This document shows, in pieces, positions 1 through 8,651 of a DNA stretch of 64,000 nucleotides (position 1 is its first letter; each line of letters begins with the position of its first letter). The stretch spans positions 193,851 to 257,850 of the forward strand of contig NZ_QXFJ01000031.1 of NCBI RefSeq assembly GCF_003584165.1. Reading direction: 5' to 3'. Made by a program: the position numbers and the translations under genes. The notes under the pieces were generated by a model. That model saw only the letters and a list, made by a program, of their open reading frames with translations, was not told where the DNA came from and did not search any database. This DNA comes from Flagellimonas aequoris (GTDB taxonomy: Bacteria; Bacteroidota; Bacteroidia; Flavobacteriales; Flavobacteriaceae).

Positions 1-873
1 GACGACCAGGACCTGGGCATAGGCTCCGGAGGTGTGGCCAACGAGAGCGTGGAGGTGACGATCACCGACGGTTCGAGTGCCACGATCGACATCCGCGATG
101 CCGACGCGGACCCTTTGAACGAGATACAGAACCTGGGCGAGGTACTTGCCGACGGTAACGATGGTGGCGGTTCCGCGATCACAAACATCGCGGACCCTAC
201 CAATGCACAGGACGCGGCCACGAAGGCCTACGTCGACAGTATGGCAGACGACGATGTAAGCGTAACCAATACAATTACAGGTAACCGAATAGCTACAATT
301 TCTGAACCAGGTATTACATCAGTTGATATTAATGAAACAGTGACATCATTGTCTCAGAATACAAGCACAGGCGTGATTACCTATGTTGACGAAGATGGAG
401 GTGCTCCGGCAACAGCCAATGTGGTTAGTACTGATGCAAATAATGAGCTTTCTGTAGGAGGAGATGGAGGTGCTTCTTTTGAAATGACAAACATAGATGT
501 GGATGGAGACGGTACAACTGAAGATACGGTTGATAGTGCCATGGCTGATATCACAAAAGTAACAGCCAAATCGGCAAGGATTTTCTATCCACCTTCGATT
601 GCTATTGATGCATCTTCAAATGGAACTGGACTTACCGTTAATCTTTATTCCCAATACGTGGCACAGTATGGAACACCGGCAGTAGCCAGCACAGGTGCTC
701 CTGCAGCCCTTCCAACATATGCGGCAACAGATTTATACTATTATGTAACCTATGCAGACCCATCGGTTTTTGCCAACATGAGCATTAATGCCAGTGGTGT
801 CCTAACCTATGATATCATCGGACAACCGGCAGATTACAATGCCTTGATCAACGTAGTATTTGTGGTAAAATAA
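1..873 (+). CDS. C-terminal part of a large repeat-rich surface protein (5' end outside the window)
   Basis: The reading frame is open from base 1, so the start lies upstream; the GTG at 34 is only an internal valine codon. The visible 290 residues are rich in Asp, Asn, Gly, Thr and Ala. They include a segment of the type LNEIQNL...GNDGGG..ITNIADPTN...AATKAYVD, the sort of unit repeated many times in long flavobacterial cell-surface proteins. The last 100 residues look like a beta-rich terminal domain ending in a hydrophobic strand (NVVFVVK). No type A or type B sorting domain is evident. The first 240 bases are about 62% G+C and the next 120 about 37%, a sharp change inside one gene. It precedes a T9SS type B protein and a PorP/SprF gene on the same strand. 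An adhesin-like role is inferred. Confidence 0.7.
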   Translation, partial: DDQDLGIGSGGVANESVEVTITDGSSATIDIRDADADPLNEIQNLGEVLADGNDGGGSAITNIADPTNAQDAATKAYVDSMADDDVSVTNTITGNRIATISEPGITSVDINETVTSLSQNTSTGVITYVDEDGGAPATANVVSTDANNELSVGGDGGASFEMTNIDVDGDGTTEDTVDSAMADITKVTAKSARIFYPPSIAIDASSNGTGLTVNLYSQYVAQYGTPAVASTGAPAALPTYAATDLYYYVTYADPSVFANMSINASGVLTYDIIGQPADYNALINVVFVVK

Positions 874-895
874 TAATGACTAAAGACTCATAGAT

Positions 896-2917
896 TTGAA
901 TTCAACAACCCCATATAGGTCTTTACTCATTGGTTTGTTCCTCCTTTTTTTGGGAGCGAACATGGCAAATGCCCAGTTTTTGCTCCAAGCACCAAACACC
1001 GGTGATGAGAACAATTACAAATGGTATGAAGCCTCGGACTTGGCTACCGTTTTAGGGACCAATTCCTTTTACGAAGCTACCCAGCCAGGTGTTTACTTTG
1101 CCACCTACGACGGTACTCTCTGTGGTTCCAATGCAACGGGTTATTTTATTTTAACGGATTGTACCGCTCCCAACAATGAGGTCACTCTGGACATTTCTGC
1201 CAGTGTTCCTGCGGGGGCAACGGTGAGTTGGAGCCCTGCAGTCAGTGGGGATCAAACCCGACCCATGGTCACGAGTACCCAAACGGTCACAAGGTACGTG
1301 GCGACCATTACCAAAGCAGGGAACAGTTCAGCGTTACCAAGGTTTACGGTGGTTTGCATGAGTCAGGCTGCAAATTTGGTTGATGACCTGATTGCCGTAA
1401 ACGAGGATGAAAATATCGTAGTGCCTATTTTTGATAATGATTCTGACCTGCCCACAACTGGCACGTTGTCCATTACAGGACCATCCAATGGAACGGTTAG
1501 TATCGATGACAATGGAACGGCTAACGACCCATCGGACGATGTGGTGACTTATATACCGAATCCTGATTTTAATGGCAGTGATAGCTTCGACTATACGATT
1601 TGTAACTCTTTTGGCGATTGTAGTACCGCAACAGTTACGGTTGATGTATTGCCTATCGTGGATACCAATGATGATTCGGTCTCTACGGATATCGATACGG
1701 ATATAGTTATTTCATGGCGCGCCAATGATAATGATATCCCGACATCAGGAACCATCACAGCGACCAATCCAACAAGTGGAAGCATCATTTTGAATGAAAA
1801 TGGCACACCGAACAATCCTTCGGATGACAATATTACCTATGTTCCAAATCCAGGTTTCAACGGTACCGATTCGTTCGACTATACCGTTTGTGATACCAAC
1901 GGAAATTGTGATACGGCAACCATTACGGTAATCGTTAATGCTTCTGGAGTTGATTTGGACAGTGACGGTGATGGTATTGTGGACAGTTTTGAGGATTTGA
2001 ATGCCGATGGAGATAATGATCCTTCTACCTCGCCAACGGATACCGATGGTGACGGATTCCCGGATTATTTGGACATCGACAGTGACAATGATGGAATTCC
2101 GGATAACGTGGAAGCACAATTGGCCTTAGGTTATATTCCTCCAAGTTTGGTGGATGCCAATGCGAACGGACTTGATGATGCCTATGAACTGGATGGCAAT
2201 ATCGGATTGATCCCTGTAGATTCCGATAATGATGGCTTGCCCGATTATGTGGATCTGGATAGTGATGACGATAATGTTCCAGACGCCATTGAAGGCCATG
2301 ATCATGACCATGATGGTATTCCAGAAGTCACGTTCATTGGTTCTGACAAGGACAATGACGGTTTGGACGATGGATATGAAGGTGAAACGGTCATCGATAT
2401 CGATGTGAACGATGAAATGGACGAGCCAAGCTTGTTCTTGCCTGATACGGATTCCGATGGTATTCCAGATTTTAGGGATTCGGATGATGATGATGATGGT
2501 ATTGAAACCATTGATGAAGATCTTGATCAGGACGGTAATTACGCCAACGATGATACCGATGGTGATGGGGTGCCGAATTATCTGGATCCCGATCTTGGCG
2601 AAACAACAGTAGATGAAATTGATGTGATCAACGTGATCACTCCTAACGGCGATGGTGTACACGATGTATTGGCTATCAACGGAATAGAAAATTATCCAAA
2701 CAACACAGTAAGAATTTATAACAGATGGGGTGTAATGGTCTATCAAACCAGATCCTATAACACCAATGGCAACGTGTTCGACGGTACCTCGCAAGGTAGG
2801 GTCACCGTTGACCAAGACAACAAACTTCCCGTAGGAACCTATTTCTATGTATTGGATTATCAGGATATGGGAGGAAACATGAAACAGCTTTCGGGCTACA
2901 TATACATAAACAGATAA
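896..2917 (+). CDS. T9SS type B secreted protein with tandem cadherin-like domains and thrombospondin type 3 repeats
   Basis: This 673-residue exported protein starts at a TTG; the frame offers no ATG before 962, which would remove most of the signal peptide (hydrophobic core LLIGLFLLFLGA, then ANA-QF). Domains in order: an Ig-like N-terminal region; two tandem-95/cadherin-like repeats (about 165-253 and 257-345), each with an NGT..(N/D)DPSDD..TY(I/V)PNP.FNG.DSFDYT pattern; a long array of Asp-rich DxDxDG calcium-binding thrombospondin type 3 repeats (about 350-580); and a C-terminal gliding-motility-associated CHU_C domain (ITPNGDG..., YNRWG, GTYFY, GYI.I.R). That last domain is the type B T9SS signal, so export to the cell surface or medium is expected. 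The PorP/SprF gene follows after 5 bases, the usual partner of such substrates. Confidence 0.88.
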   Translation: MNSTTPYRSLLIGLFLLFLGANMANAQFLLQAPNTGDENNYKWYEASDLATVLGTNSFYEATQPGVYFATYDGTLCGSNATGYFILTDCTAPNNEVTLDISASVPAGATVSWSPAVSGDQTRPMVTSTQTVTRYVATITKAGNSSALPRFTVVCMSQAANLVDDLIAVNEDENIVVPIFDNDSDLPTTGTLSITGPSNGTVSIDDNGTANDPSDDVVTYIPNPDFNGSDSFDYTICNSFGDCSTATVTVDVLPIVDTNDDSVSTDIDTDIVISWRANDNDIPTSGTITATNPTSGSIILNENGTPNNPSDDNITYVPNPGFNGTDSFDYTVCDTNGNCDTATITVIVNASGVDLDSDGDGIVDSFEDLNADGDNDPSTSPTDTDGDGFPDYLDIDSDNDGIPDNVEAQLALGYIPPSLVDANANGLDDAYELDGNIGLIPVDSDNDGLPDYVDLDSDDDNVPDAIEGHDHDHDGIPEVTFIGSDKDNDGLDDGYEGETVIDIDVNDEMDEPSLFLPDTDSDGIPDFRDSDDDDDGIETIDEDLDQDGNYANDDTDGDGVPNYLDPDLGETTVDEIDVINVITPNGDGVHDVLAINGIENYPNNTVRIYNRWGVMVYQTRSYNTNGNVFDGTSQGRVTVDQDNKLPVGTYFYVLDYQDMGGNMKQLSGYIYINR

Positions 2918-2922
2918 CCAAA

Positions 2923-3876
2923 ATGATTACTGTGGAGAAAAAGATTTTGAACCGAAACATCCAATGGTTGCTTGTACTGCTACTACTTGGTTTGGGAAGC
3001 CTTCAGGCCCAGCAAGATGCCCAGTATACCCAGTACATGTACAATACCGTGAGCGTGAATCCGGCCTATGCAGGTTCCAGGGGGCATTTGAGCATTGCAG
3101 GGTTGTACCGTAACCAATGGTTGGGACTCGATGGAGCCCCGGAAACCCAAACCTTCAACATTCATTCCCCGATTGGGTACCGAGGTGTGGGATTGGGCGT
3201 TTCCATTGTAAACGATAAGATCGGTCCTACTTCGGAGACGTATTTCGATGTGGATTTTTCCTATACCATCCAGACTTCTTGGGAAGGAAGGTTAAGCTTC
3301 GGTTTAAAAGGTAGTGCGCATATGTTGGACATCCGCTATTCCGAATTGGATGAGTTTGAAGTAGATCCTCAGTTACAATCGCAACAGGATATCCAAAACA
3401 AGTTTTCTCCCAACTTTGGTGCCGGGGTCTATTACCACACCGACAGATTTTATGTGGGTCTTTCCGCTCCGAGAATATTGCAGACGACCCATTTTGATTC
3501 CTCCTCGGTATCCACGGCAAAGGAACAGATCAATATGTATTTTATCACAGGATATGTTTGGGACCTGAACCCTTTCTTGAAGTTTAAGCCCACACTATTG
3601 ACCAAAGTGGTACAGGGAGCTCCTTTACAAGTGGATGTATCGACTAATTTCATGTTCAACGAAAAATTCATTGGGGGATTGGCCTACAGATGGGATGCTG
3701 CCTTCAGTGGTCTTGTCGGGTTCATGCTTTCCGATCAGTTCATGGTAGGTCTGGCCTACGATAGGGAAATCACAGAACTAGGAGCGGCCACTTTTAATGA
3801 TGGCTCGTTTGAAATTATTCTTCGGTACGATTTCCTAAGAAACATAGGCAACCTTAAATCCCCACGCTTCTTTTAA
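2923..3876 (+). CDS. PorP/SprF family type IX secretion system outer-membrane protein
   Basis: The 317-residue product has a signal peptide (WLLVLLLLGLGSLQAQ) followed at once by the family hallmark QDAQYTQYMYN..SVNPAYAGSRG. The remainder alternates beta strands typical of an outer-membrane barrel, with the usual GVGLGVSI.NDKIGP and FKP..L.K segments, and it ends on an aromatic residue. The family is known to work with T9SS substrates carrying type B C-terminal domains, SprF with SprB being the model. Its position 5 bases behind such a substrate supports a dedicated pairing. Length is normal for the family (about 300-330). Which substrate it serves, the preceding gene or the larger repeat protein, cannot be told from sequence. 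Confidence 0.92.
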   Translation: MITVEKKILNRNIQWLLVLLLLGLGSLQAQQDAQYTQYMYNTVSVNPAYAGSRGHLSIAGLYRNQWLGLDGAPETQTFNIHSPIGYRGVGLGVSIVNDKIGPTSETYFDVDFSYTIQTSWEGRLSFGLKGSAHMLDIRYSELDEFEVDPQLQSQQDIQNKFSPNFGAGVYYHTDRFYVGLSAPRILQTTHFDSSSVSTAKEQINMYFITGYVWDLNPFLKFKPTLLTKVVQGAPLQVDVSTNFMFNEKFIGGLAYRWDAAFSGLVGFMLSDQFMVGLAYDREITELGAATFNDGSFEIILRYDFLRNIGNLKSPRFF

Positions 3877-3931
3877 GAAGATTTAAGAACCTGCTACCTT
3901 CTATGTCCCGTAAAGGTCATATTTTTACCAC

Positions 3932-4465
3932 ATGGAAGAGGAATATGTGATATTGGTGAATGAGTCCGATGAACCTATTGGTCTTATGCCCAAGATGGAA
4001 GCACACCAGAAAGCCCTTTTGCACAGGGCATTTTCCGTTTTTGTGATGAATGATAAAGGGGAGACCCTGCTCCAGCAAAGAGCCAAGGAAAAATATCATT
4101 CCCCCTTGTTGTGGACCAACACTTGTTGCAGCCACCAAAGGGATGGGGAAAGCAATATTGAGGCTGGTAAACGCAGGTTAATGGAAGAAATGGGCTTTTC
4201 CACGGAACTGAAGGAACTCTTTTCCTTCATTTACAAAGCACCTTTTGACAACGGACTTACGGAACACGAATATGACCATGTGATGATGGGTTCCTTTTTG
4301 GGTGAGCCGAACATCAATCCCAACGAAGTGGCAGATTGGAAATGGATGCATCCGGAGGATATCAAAAGAGATATCGAGGATAATCCGGAACAGTATACTG
4401 CGTGGTTCAAGATCATCTTTGAACGATTTTATGACCATCTTATGCAAAACATCCCTGCATCATGA
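3932..4465 (+). CDS. idi: Isopentenyl-diphosphate delta-isomerase type I
   Basis: The 177-residue Nudix-fold enzyme interconverts isopentenyl and dimethylallyl diphosphate, the C5 units for quinones and carotenoids. Family features visible are the N-terminal LVNE.DEPIG, HRAFSVFV, the LLQQRA.EKYH segment, the active-site cysteine in W(T)NTCCSH, a Nudix-like AGKRRLMEEMGF helix, the acidic EHEYDHV motif and the C-terminal WKW...(D). Length is normal for bacterial type I enzymes. Its last four bases overlap the start of the next gene (ATGA), so the two are probably translationally coupled. The product would feed the carotenoid operon at 56-59 kb, a metabolic rather than positional link. Confidence 0.93.
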   Translation: MEEEYVILVNESDEPIGLMPKMEAHQKALLHRAFSVFVMNDKGETLLQQRAKEKYHSPLLWTNTCCSHQRDGESNIEAGKRRLMEEMGFSTELKELFSFIYKAPFDNGLTEHEYDHVMMGSFLGEPNINPNEVADWKWMHPEDIKRDIEDNPEQYTAWFKIIFERFYDHLMQNIPAS

Positions 4466-4869
4466 AAGTGAAGGTAAGTAGAAAGGCCACGTTTAATGCG
4501 GCCCATAGGCTCCACCGGCCGGACTGGGATGATGCCAAGAACCAAGCCGTGTTCGGAAAATGCAACAATCCACGATTTCACGGTCATAATTATGATTTAA
4601 TTGTCAGTGTAACTGGAGAAATAGACCAAGAAACCGGGTTTGTGATGGATCTAAAAGTATTGAAAGAGCTGATTCAAGAACACGTGGAAGAAGCCTTGGA
4701 CCATAAGAATTTGAATACCGATGTTCCCGAATTCCAGGACCTTAACCCTACGGCAGAAAACATTGCCGTGGTCATATGGAATAAATTGAGACCTCTTATC
4801 GACAACCAAAAAGAACTTGAGGTGGTACTCTATGAAACTCCCCGAAATTTTGTAACTTATTCAGGATAA
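4462..4869 (+). CDS. 6-pyruvoyl-tetrahydropterin synthase family protein, animal-type active site
   Basis: This 135-residue T-fold enzyme acts on dihydroneopterin triphosphate. Zinc ligands are His15 (FNAAHRL) and His40/His42 (HGH). The candidate catalytic Cys34 lies in GKCNNPRFHGHNY, giving Cys-x5-His-Gly-His; bacterial QueD proteins usually show Cys-x3-HGH, whereas CNNP-x-x-HGHNY is the animal PTPS pattern. Further animal-like text follows: GEID..TG.VMDL, LDHKNL..DVP, TAEN.AV.IW and YET. Likely products are therefore 6-pyruvoyl-tetrahydropterin (biopterin route) or, less likely from the motif, the queuosine precursor. It overlaps idi by 4 bases and touches manA by one base (TAATG), forming a tight operon. 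Confidence 0.85.
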   Translation: MKVKVSRKATFNAAHRLHRPDWDDAKNQAVFGKCNNPRFHGHNYDLIVSVTGEIDQETGFVMDLKVLKELIQEHVEEALDHKNLNTDVPEFQDLNPTAENIAVVIWNKLRPLIDNQKELEVVLYETPRNFVTYSG

Positions 4870-5837
4870 TGGACTTATATCCCCTAAAATTTAAGCCTAT
4901 CTTAAAGGAACGCCTTTGGGGCGGCACCAAACTAAAGGAAGTGCTTGGAAAACCCATAGAAAGTGATATCACAGGTGAAAGCTGGGAACTTTCTGGCGTT
5001 GCTGGCGATATTTCCGAAGTAGCCAATGGTCCCCTTGCAGGCACCTCACTTCAAAATTTGATGGACAACCACGGTGAGGCCCTCTTGGGAAAAAGCGTGG
5101 TAAATAGGTTTGGAGCCGAGTTTCCTATCCTAATCAAGTTCATTGATGCCAAGCAAGACCTTTCCATTCAACTACATCCCAACGATCAACTGGCTAAACA
5201 AAGGCACAATTCATTTGGAAAGACTGAAATGTGGTACATTATGGATGCCGATCCTGGAGCCAAACTCATTGTAGGCTTCAATAAGGATGTGGCCAAGGAA
5301 GAATATGTGCAAAGTTTGGAAGAAGGTTCTCTCTTGGATTTGATGAACTATGAAGAAGTGGGGGAAGGCGATACCTTTTTCATCAATACGGGGAAAATAC
5401 ATGCCATTGGGGCCGGTGTGCTTTTGGCGGAGATCCAACAGACTTCCGATATTACCTACAGGGTTTTCGATTTTGACAGAAAAGATAAGAATGGCAACCT
5501 AAGGGAACTGCACACCAGTTTGGCCGTGGATGCCATTGATTATAAAAGAAAGGATGACTTTAAGGTTAGCTATTCCGCAAAAGGTGATATGGTGAACGAA
5601 ATGGTGGATTGTCCCTATTTTAAGACCAATTTTATTGCGCTTTCCCGACCCATGCACCAAGACCTTGTCAATAGGGATTCCTTTACGATTTATATGTGCG
5701 TAGGGGGAAGGGCCACCATTACCAATGATTGGGGTAGTACTTTCATCAACAAGGGTGAAACTGTTTTGGTGCCCGCAATGAGCAGCAAGGTGGAAATTGA
5801 AACCCAAGCCGCCAAACTTTTAGAAGTGACCATTTAA
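4869..5837 (+). CDS. manA: Class I mannose-6-phosphate isomerase
   Basis: The 322-residue cupin enzyme converts fructose 6-phosphate and mannose 6-phosphate, feeding GDP-mannose for surface glycans. It is the short bacterial type rather than the 390-440 residue form. Zinc-site segments are visible: IQLHPND (Gln, His), GKTEMWYIMD (Glu) and NTGKIHAIGAG (His), preceded by LKPxLKERLWGG-like text near the N terminus and W.LSG. The C-terminal 80 residues form the usual small second cupin domain. It begins on the A of the preceding stop (TAATG), so it is part of the idi-PTPS-manA operon. The 26-base gap to the following small gene is compatible with continuing transcription. Confidence 0.93.
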   Translation: MDLYPLKFKPILKERLWGGTKLKEVLGKPIESDITGESWELSGVAGDISEVANGPLAGTSLQNLMDNHGEALLGKSVVNRFGAEFPILIKFIDAKQDLSIQLHPNDQLAKQRHNSFGKTEMWYIMDADPGAKLIVGFNKDVAKEEYVQSLEEGSLLDLMNYEEVGEGDTFFINTGKIHAIGAGVLLAEIQQTSDITYRVFDFDRKDKNGNLRELHTSLAVDAIDYKRKDDFKVSYSAKGDMVNEMVDCPYFKTNFIALSRPMHQDLVNRDSFTIYMCVGGRATITNDWGSTFINKGETVLVPAMSSKVEIETQAAKLLEVTI

Positions 5838-5863
5838 TTAGTACCTTTAATAAAAACACTGAT

Positions 5864-6136
5864 ATGCCAAGTATTCGCGATTTAAAGAAAGATATCAATT
5901 TTGTCCTGGGGGATATTATCGAGGCCGTTTACATTTGGGAGGCCGGCTCCGGCAATAAAGAATCCGAAGAAGGAACCGTCATTATAGACAAGGCCATCGA
6001 TGTATTCGATGAGCTTATGAACAAAGTCCACCAAAAAGATGTGGAAGACCGAAAGGCCCATTTCAGGAACATACGAAATGAGTTGGAGGAAAAGGCTACT
6101 CAACTTGTAGATCAGTTGAACAGTTTGGCGAGTTAG
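5864..6136 (+). CDS. Small conserved helical protein of unknown function
   Basis: The 90-residue product is not recognised. It has no signal peptide or membrane segment, is charged, and is predicted almost entirely alpha-helical, with heptad-like spacing in the C-terminal half (VEDRKAHFRNIRNELEEKATQLVDQLNS) that suggests a coiled coil. It follows manA by 26 bases on the same strand and ends tail to tail with a minus-strand lipoprotein gene, sharing 4 bases (TTAG at 6133-6136). The clear ATG, the codon use like neighbours and its place after a conserved operon support a real gene. No function is proposed. Confidence 0.7.
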   Translation: MPSIRDLKKDINFVLGDIIEAVYIWEAGSGNKESEEGTVIIDKAIDVFDELMNKVHQKDVEDRKAHFRNIRNELEEKATQLVDQLNSLAS

Positions 6137-6837
6137 TTCTTTTTCCTGTCCAAAAGCTCTTTTAGCGCTTTACCATATTTTGAGTCTGCCACCTCTGGGG
6201 TAAGCACTTTATAGATGGAATCCAGATATTTTGGATTGGCCTGACTGACCTCTGTGACCATCAAATAAGGGGTGGCATAGGAGTCCCCGTTGTTCAAGCC
6301 AAAATTCAGTGCATATCTAAACTTTCTAATGGTATTTTGGTCTACCAAGTTCTGCAGCGAATCCAAAGCAAGGGAATCTGCTTGGAACTCAGGTATGGAC
6401 GCTTGTTGGACCAAGGAAAGCTCCCTAATATTAAATTTGGAAGTCATGTCATAGAATTCCTCCATTTTTTCTTGGGATTTTGATCCCGTGATTTCAGCCT
6501 TGGTATCGAAAGTGTTCCAAGCTGTTTTGATATTGATTTGCCCAGGCTCACCAAAAAAGGTGATTCGGTCATTGATATCGTTGTTGTCTTTTTTGTCCAG
6601 ATAGAGGTAAAAAATATCAGGGGTTACCACTTCTTCCGTAAAACTAAAATTCCCATCGCCGTTTATCTCCAAGGAATCCAGGACCACAAGGGTAGAATCT
6701 TTGGCCTGTTGCAAGTACAATGTCCCTTTTTTAAGGCCTTTTATATTTCCGGTCAGGACCATGGTATTTTCCGTGTTCTTCTCGCAAGAAACAACAACCA
6801 GTCCCAAAAGCATTACGAACAATATCTGTTTCATCAT
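6133..6837 (-). CDS. DUF4369-containing lipoprotein
   Basis: The 234-residue product starts with a lipoprotein signal (MMKQILFVMLLGLVVVSC-EK), so it should be attached to a membrane facing the periplasm. Residues about 25-125 match the DUF4369 pattern: L.G.I.GL..GTLYLQ, LDS..I.GDG.F.F and F.GEPG.I.I. In Bacteroidota this domain usually precedes a TlpA/AhpC thioredoxin domain in redox lipoproteins. Here the C-terminal 110 residues are helical with no WCxxC motif, so only the DUF4369 module is present. It is followed by a 41-base gap from the DUF819 gene upstream on the same strand and may be cotranscribed with it. Confidence 0.8.
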   Translation of the reverse strand: MMKQILFVMLLGLVVVSCEKNTENTMVLTGNIKGLKKGTLYLQQAKDSTLVVLDSLEINGDGNFSFTEEVVTPDIFYLYLDKKDNNDINDRITFFGEPGQINIKTAWNTFDTKAEITGSKSQEKMEEFYDMTSKFNIRELSLVQQASIPEFQADSLALDSLQNLVDQNTIRKFRYALNFGLNNGDSYATPYLMVTEVSQANPKYLDSIYKVLTPEVADSKYGKALKELLDRKKN

Positions 6838-6878
6838 AAAATTTTAGCTGGGCAAATATCAGTAAACTTCTGAACTTT

Positions 6879-8141
6879 TTAAACTTTGGAGGCCACTTCC
6901 ATCAACAAAGCACATAAATAGGCACCTGCGGTACCCACAACATAGCCAAAAACAGCCAAAAGAATGCCTACCGAGGTCAAGGAAGGATGAAATTCCGCCG
7001 CAACGACCGGAGCCGAAGCCGCTCCTCCCACATTGGCCTGGCTCCCAACGGCCAGAAAAAAGAACGGTGCCTTGATCAATTTGGCCACCAAAATCAATAA
7101 CAGTGCATGAATACTGATCCAGATCAGCCCAATAGCAATGAGTCCCGGGTTTTCGAGGACTTTGCCCAAGTCCATTTTCATACCGATGGTAGCCACCAAA
7201 ATATAAATGAACACACCACCGATTTTACTGGCACCCGCTCCTTCATAGTTTTTGGCCTTGGTAAAGGACAATCCGATGCCTATCAAAGTGGCGAAGACCA
7301 CCATCCATAAAAATTCAGATCCCAAGGAGGACAGTATTTTTTGGGGATTTCGGATGACCTCAAAATTGTCTTGCAAAAATGCTGCAAAATGATGCCCGAT
7401 GAAATGTGAAATACCCACCCCTGCAAAGGCATAAAAAAGCATCATGATGAAATCCTTCAATGTGGTTATCCTTGCGATTTTTTCGGTGTAGGTAGATACT
7501 TTTTGTTTGAGTTCTTCGATGGATGAAGTGTCGGCCTTTAACCATTTATCAATTTTCTGTGTCTTGCCTACCCCGAATAGGATGATGGCCATCCACAGAT
7601 TGGCTACGACAATATCAATAAGGACCATGCCCCCATAATTTTCCTGGTTGTATTTAAAGACTTCCAACATGGCCGCTTGATTGGCACCGCCCCCGATCCA
7701 ACTTCCGGCAATGGTGGCCAAGCCACGCCAGACTGCATCGACCCCACTGCCACCAACGGTTTCTGGGGAAAAAATGGAAACGATCAATATGGCAATAGGT
7801 CCACCGATAATGATGCCCGCGGTACCCGTCAAGAACATGATAAGTGCTTTGGACCCTAGGTTCATAATGGCCCTTAGGTCTATGCTCAGGGTCATTAAGA
7901 TCAAGGCGGCTGGTAAAAGATACCTACTCGCCACAAAATAGGTTTGGGAGGATGATTCATCTACAATGCCTACGCTGGCCAAAATGGCGGGCAAAAGGTA
8001 GCACATGAGTACGGTGGGCACAATACTGTAAAACTTTCCCCAAAACCCAGTTTTGATGGATGAAGTATAAAAAACAAAGCCAAGGCACAGGCAAAGAAGC
8101 CCAAAGATCACAGTGTCTTCGGTAAAGGGTAGTTGGTCCAT
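6879..8141 (-). CDS. DUF819 family integral membrane transporter
   Basis: The 420-residue, strongly hydrophobic protein has about ten to twelve membrane segments and a cytoplasmic loop near residue 200-220. Family features are the early LCLGFVFY, a central GSWIGGGANQAAM block, and the C-terminal VGSQANVGGAASAPVVA block, two glycine/asparagine-rich re-entrant-like motifs repeated in each half. DUF819 members are sodium/solute symporter-like permeases of unknown substrate. Length is typical. A possible -7 promoter box lies at 8160-8167 just upstream. Its downstream neighbour is the DUF4369 lipoprotein, 41 bases away. Confidence 0.9.
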   Translation of the reverse strand: MDQLPFTEDTVIFGLLCLCLGFVFYTSSIKTGFWGKFYSIVPTVLMCYLLPAILASVGIVDESSSQTYFVASRYLLPAALILMTLSIDLRAIMNLGSKALIMFLTGTAGIIIGGPIAILIVSIFSPETVGGSGVDAVWRGLATIAGSWIGGGANQAAMLEVFKYNQENYGGMVLIDIVVANLWMAIILFGVGKTQKIDKWLKADTSSIEELKQKVSTYTEKIARITTLKDFIMMLFYAFAGVGISHFIGHHFAAFLQDNFEVIRNPQKILSSLGSEFLWMVVFATLIGIGLSFTKAKNYEGAGASKIGGVFIYILVATIGMKMDLGKVLENPGLIAIGLIWISIHALLLILVAKLIKAPFFFLAVGSQANVGGAASAPVVAAEFHPSLTSVGILLAVFGYVVGTAGAYLCALLMEVASKV

Positions 8142-8224
8142 ATTTGTAAGCTATGGTCCCAAATATAGGAAAATCATGGGGGAGATTTGGTTCTTATGGG
8201 ATACCGAAGTTTAGGATGGAATCC

Positions 8225-8620
8225 TTATAGCATTTCCACAATTTGAATGTTATTGCCACAGGTGTCATCAAAAACCGCAATTTTTACGGTACCCATTTCG
8301 GTAGGTTTTATACTGAATGCAACGCCAAGACCCAAAAGACGGTCATATTCCTGTTGCGCATTTTCCACGTTGAATTGTGTGTACGGAATGCCTGCTTCAA
8401 ACAACGATCTTTGATAGGTCTTTGCAGGTTCAAAATGTTTGGGGGAAGGCTCCAGTAATATTTCAGGGCCGTCCTGTTCTTCCTTGCTTACCACAGTCAA
8501 CCACCTGCTATCCTCGCTTAGAGGCACGTCCACTTTCTTAACAAAGCCTAATACTTCGGTATAGAAGGTCAAGGCTTTTTCTTGGTCCAGAACGGGTATG
8601 CTCAATACTTTTACTTTCAT
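8225..8620 (-). CDS. VOC (glyoxalase/bleomycin resistance) superfamily protein
   Basis: The 131-residue protein has the two beta-alpha-beta-beta-beta modules of the vicinal-oxygen-chelate fold. The first is KVKVLSIPVLDQEKALTFY..VLGF.K..D and the second AGIPYTQFNVEN..QEYDRL..LGV.F...P, ending in DDTCGNNIQIVEM. The terminal Gly-Asn-Asn-Ile-Gln segment is typical of small glyoxalase-like proteins. The substrate is unknown; many such proteins act on or bind small electrophiles or antibiotics. The gene lies 31 bases behind a short AraC-type regulator on the same strand, so regulator and VOC gene probably form one unit. Confidence 0.88.
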   Translation of the reverse strand: MKVKVLSIPVLDQEKALTFYTEVLGFVKKVDVPLSEDSRWLTVVSKEEQDGPEILLEPSPKHFEPAKTYQRSLFEAGIPYTQFNVENAQQEYDRLLGLGVAFSIKPTEMGTVKIAVFDDTCGNNIQIVEML

Positions 8621-8651
8621 TGGTTATATTTTTGGATTGGATGAACAAAAA

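Noticed and set aside
1960..2620. Repeated GATGGTGATGG-type units considered as a CRISPR or DNA satellite
   Set aside because: The periodicity follows the reading frame and encodes thrombospondin type 3 calcium-binding repeats; unit spacing and sequence vary as expected for protein repeats.
1591..2815. Long open frames on the minus strand within the T9SS type B gene
   Set aside because: They lie antisense to the Asp-rich repeat region, where repeated GAT/GAC codons keep the opposite strand free of stops. Their products are low-complexity and match no family.
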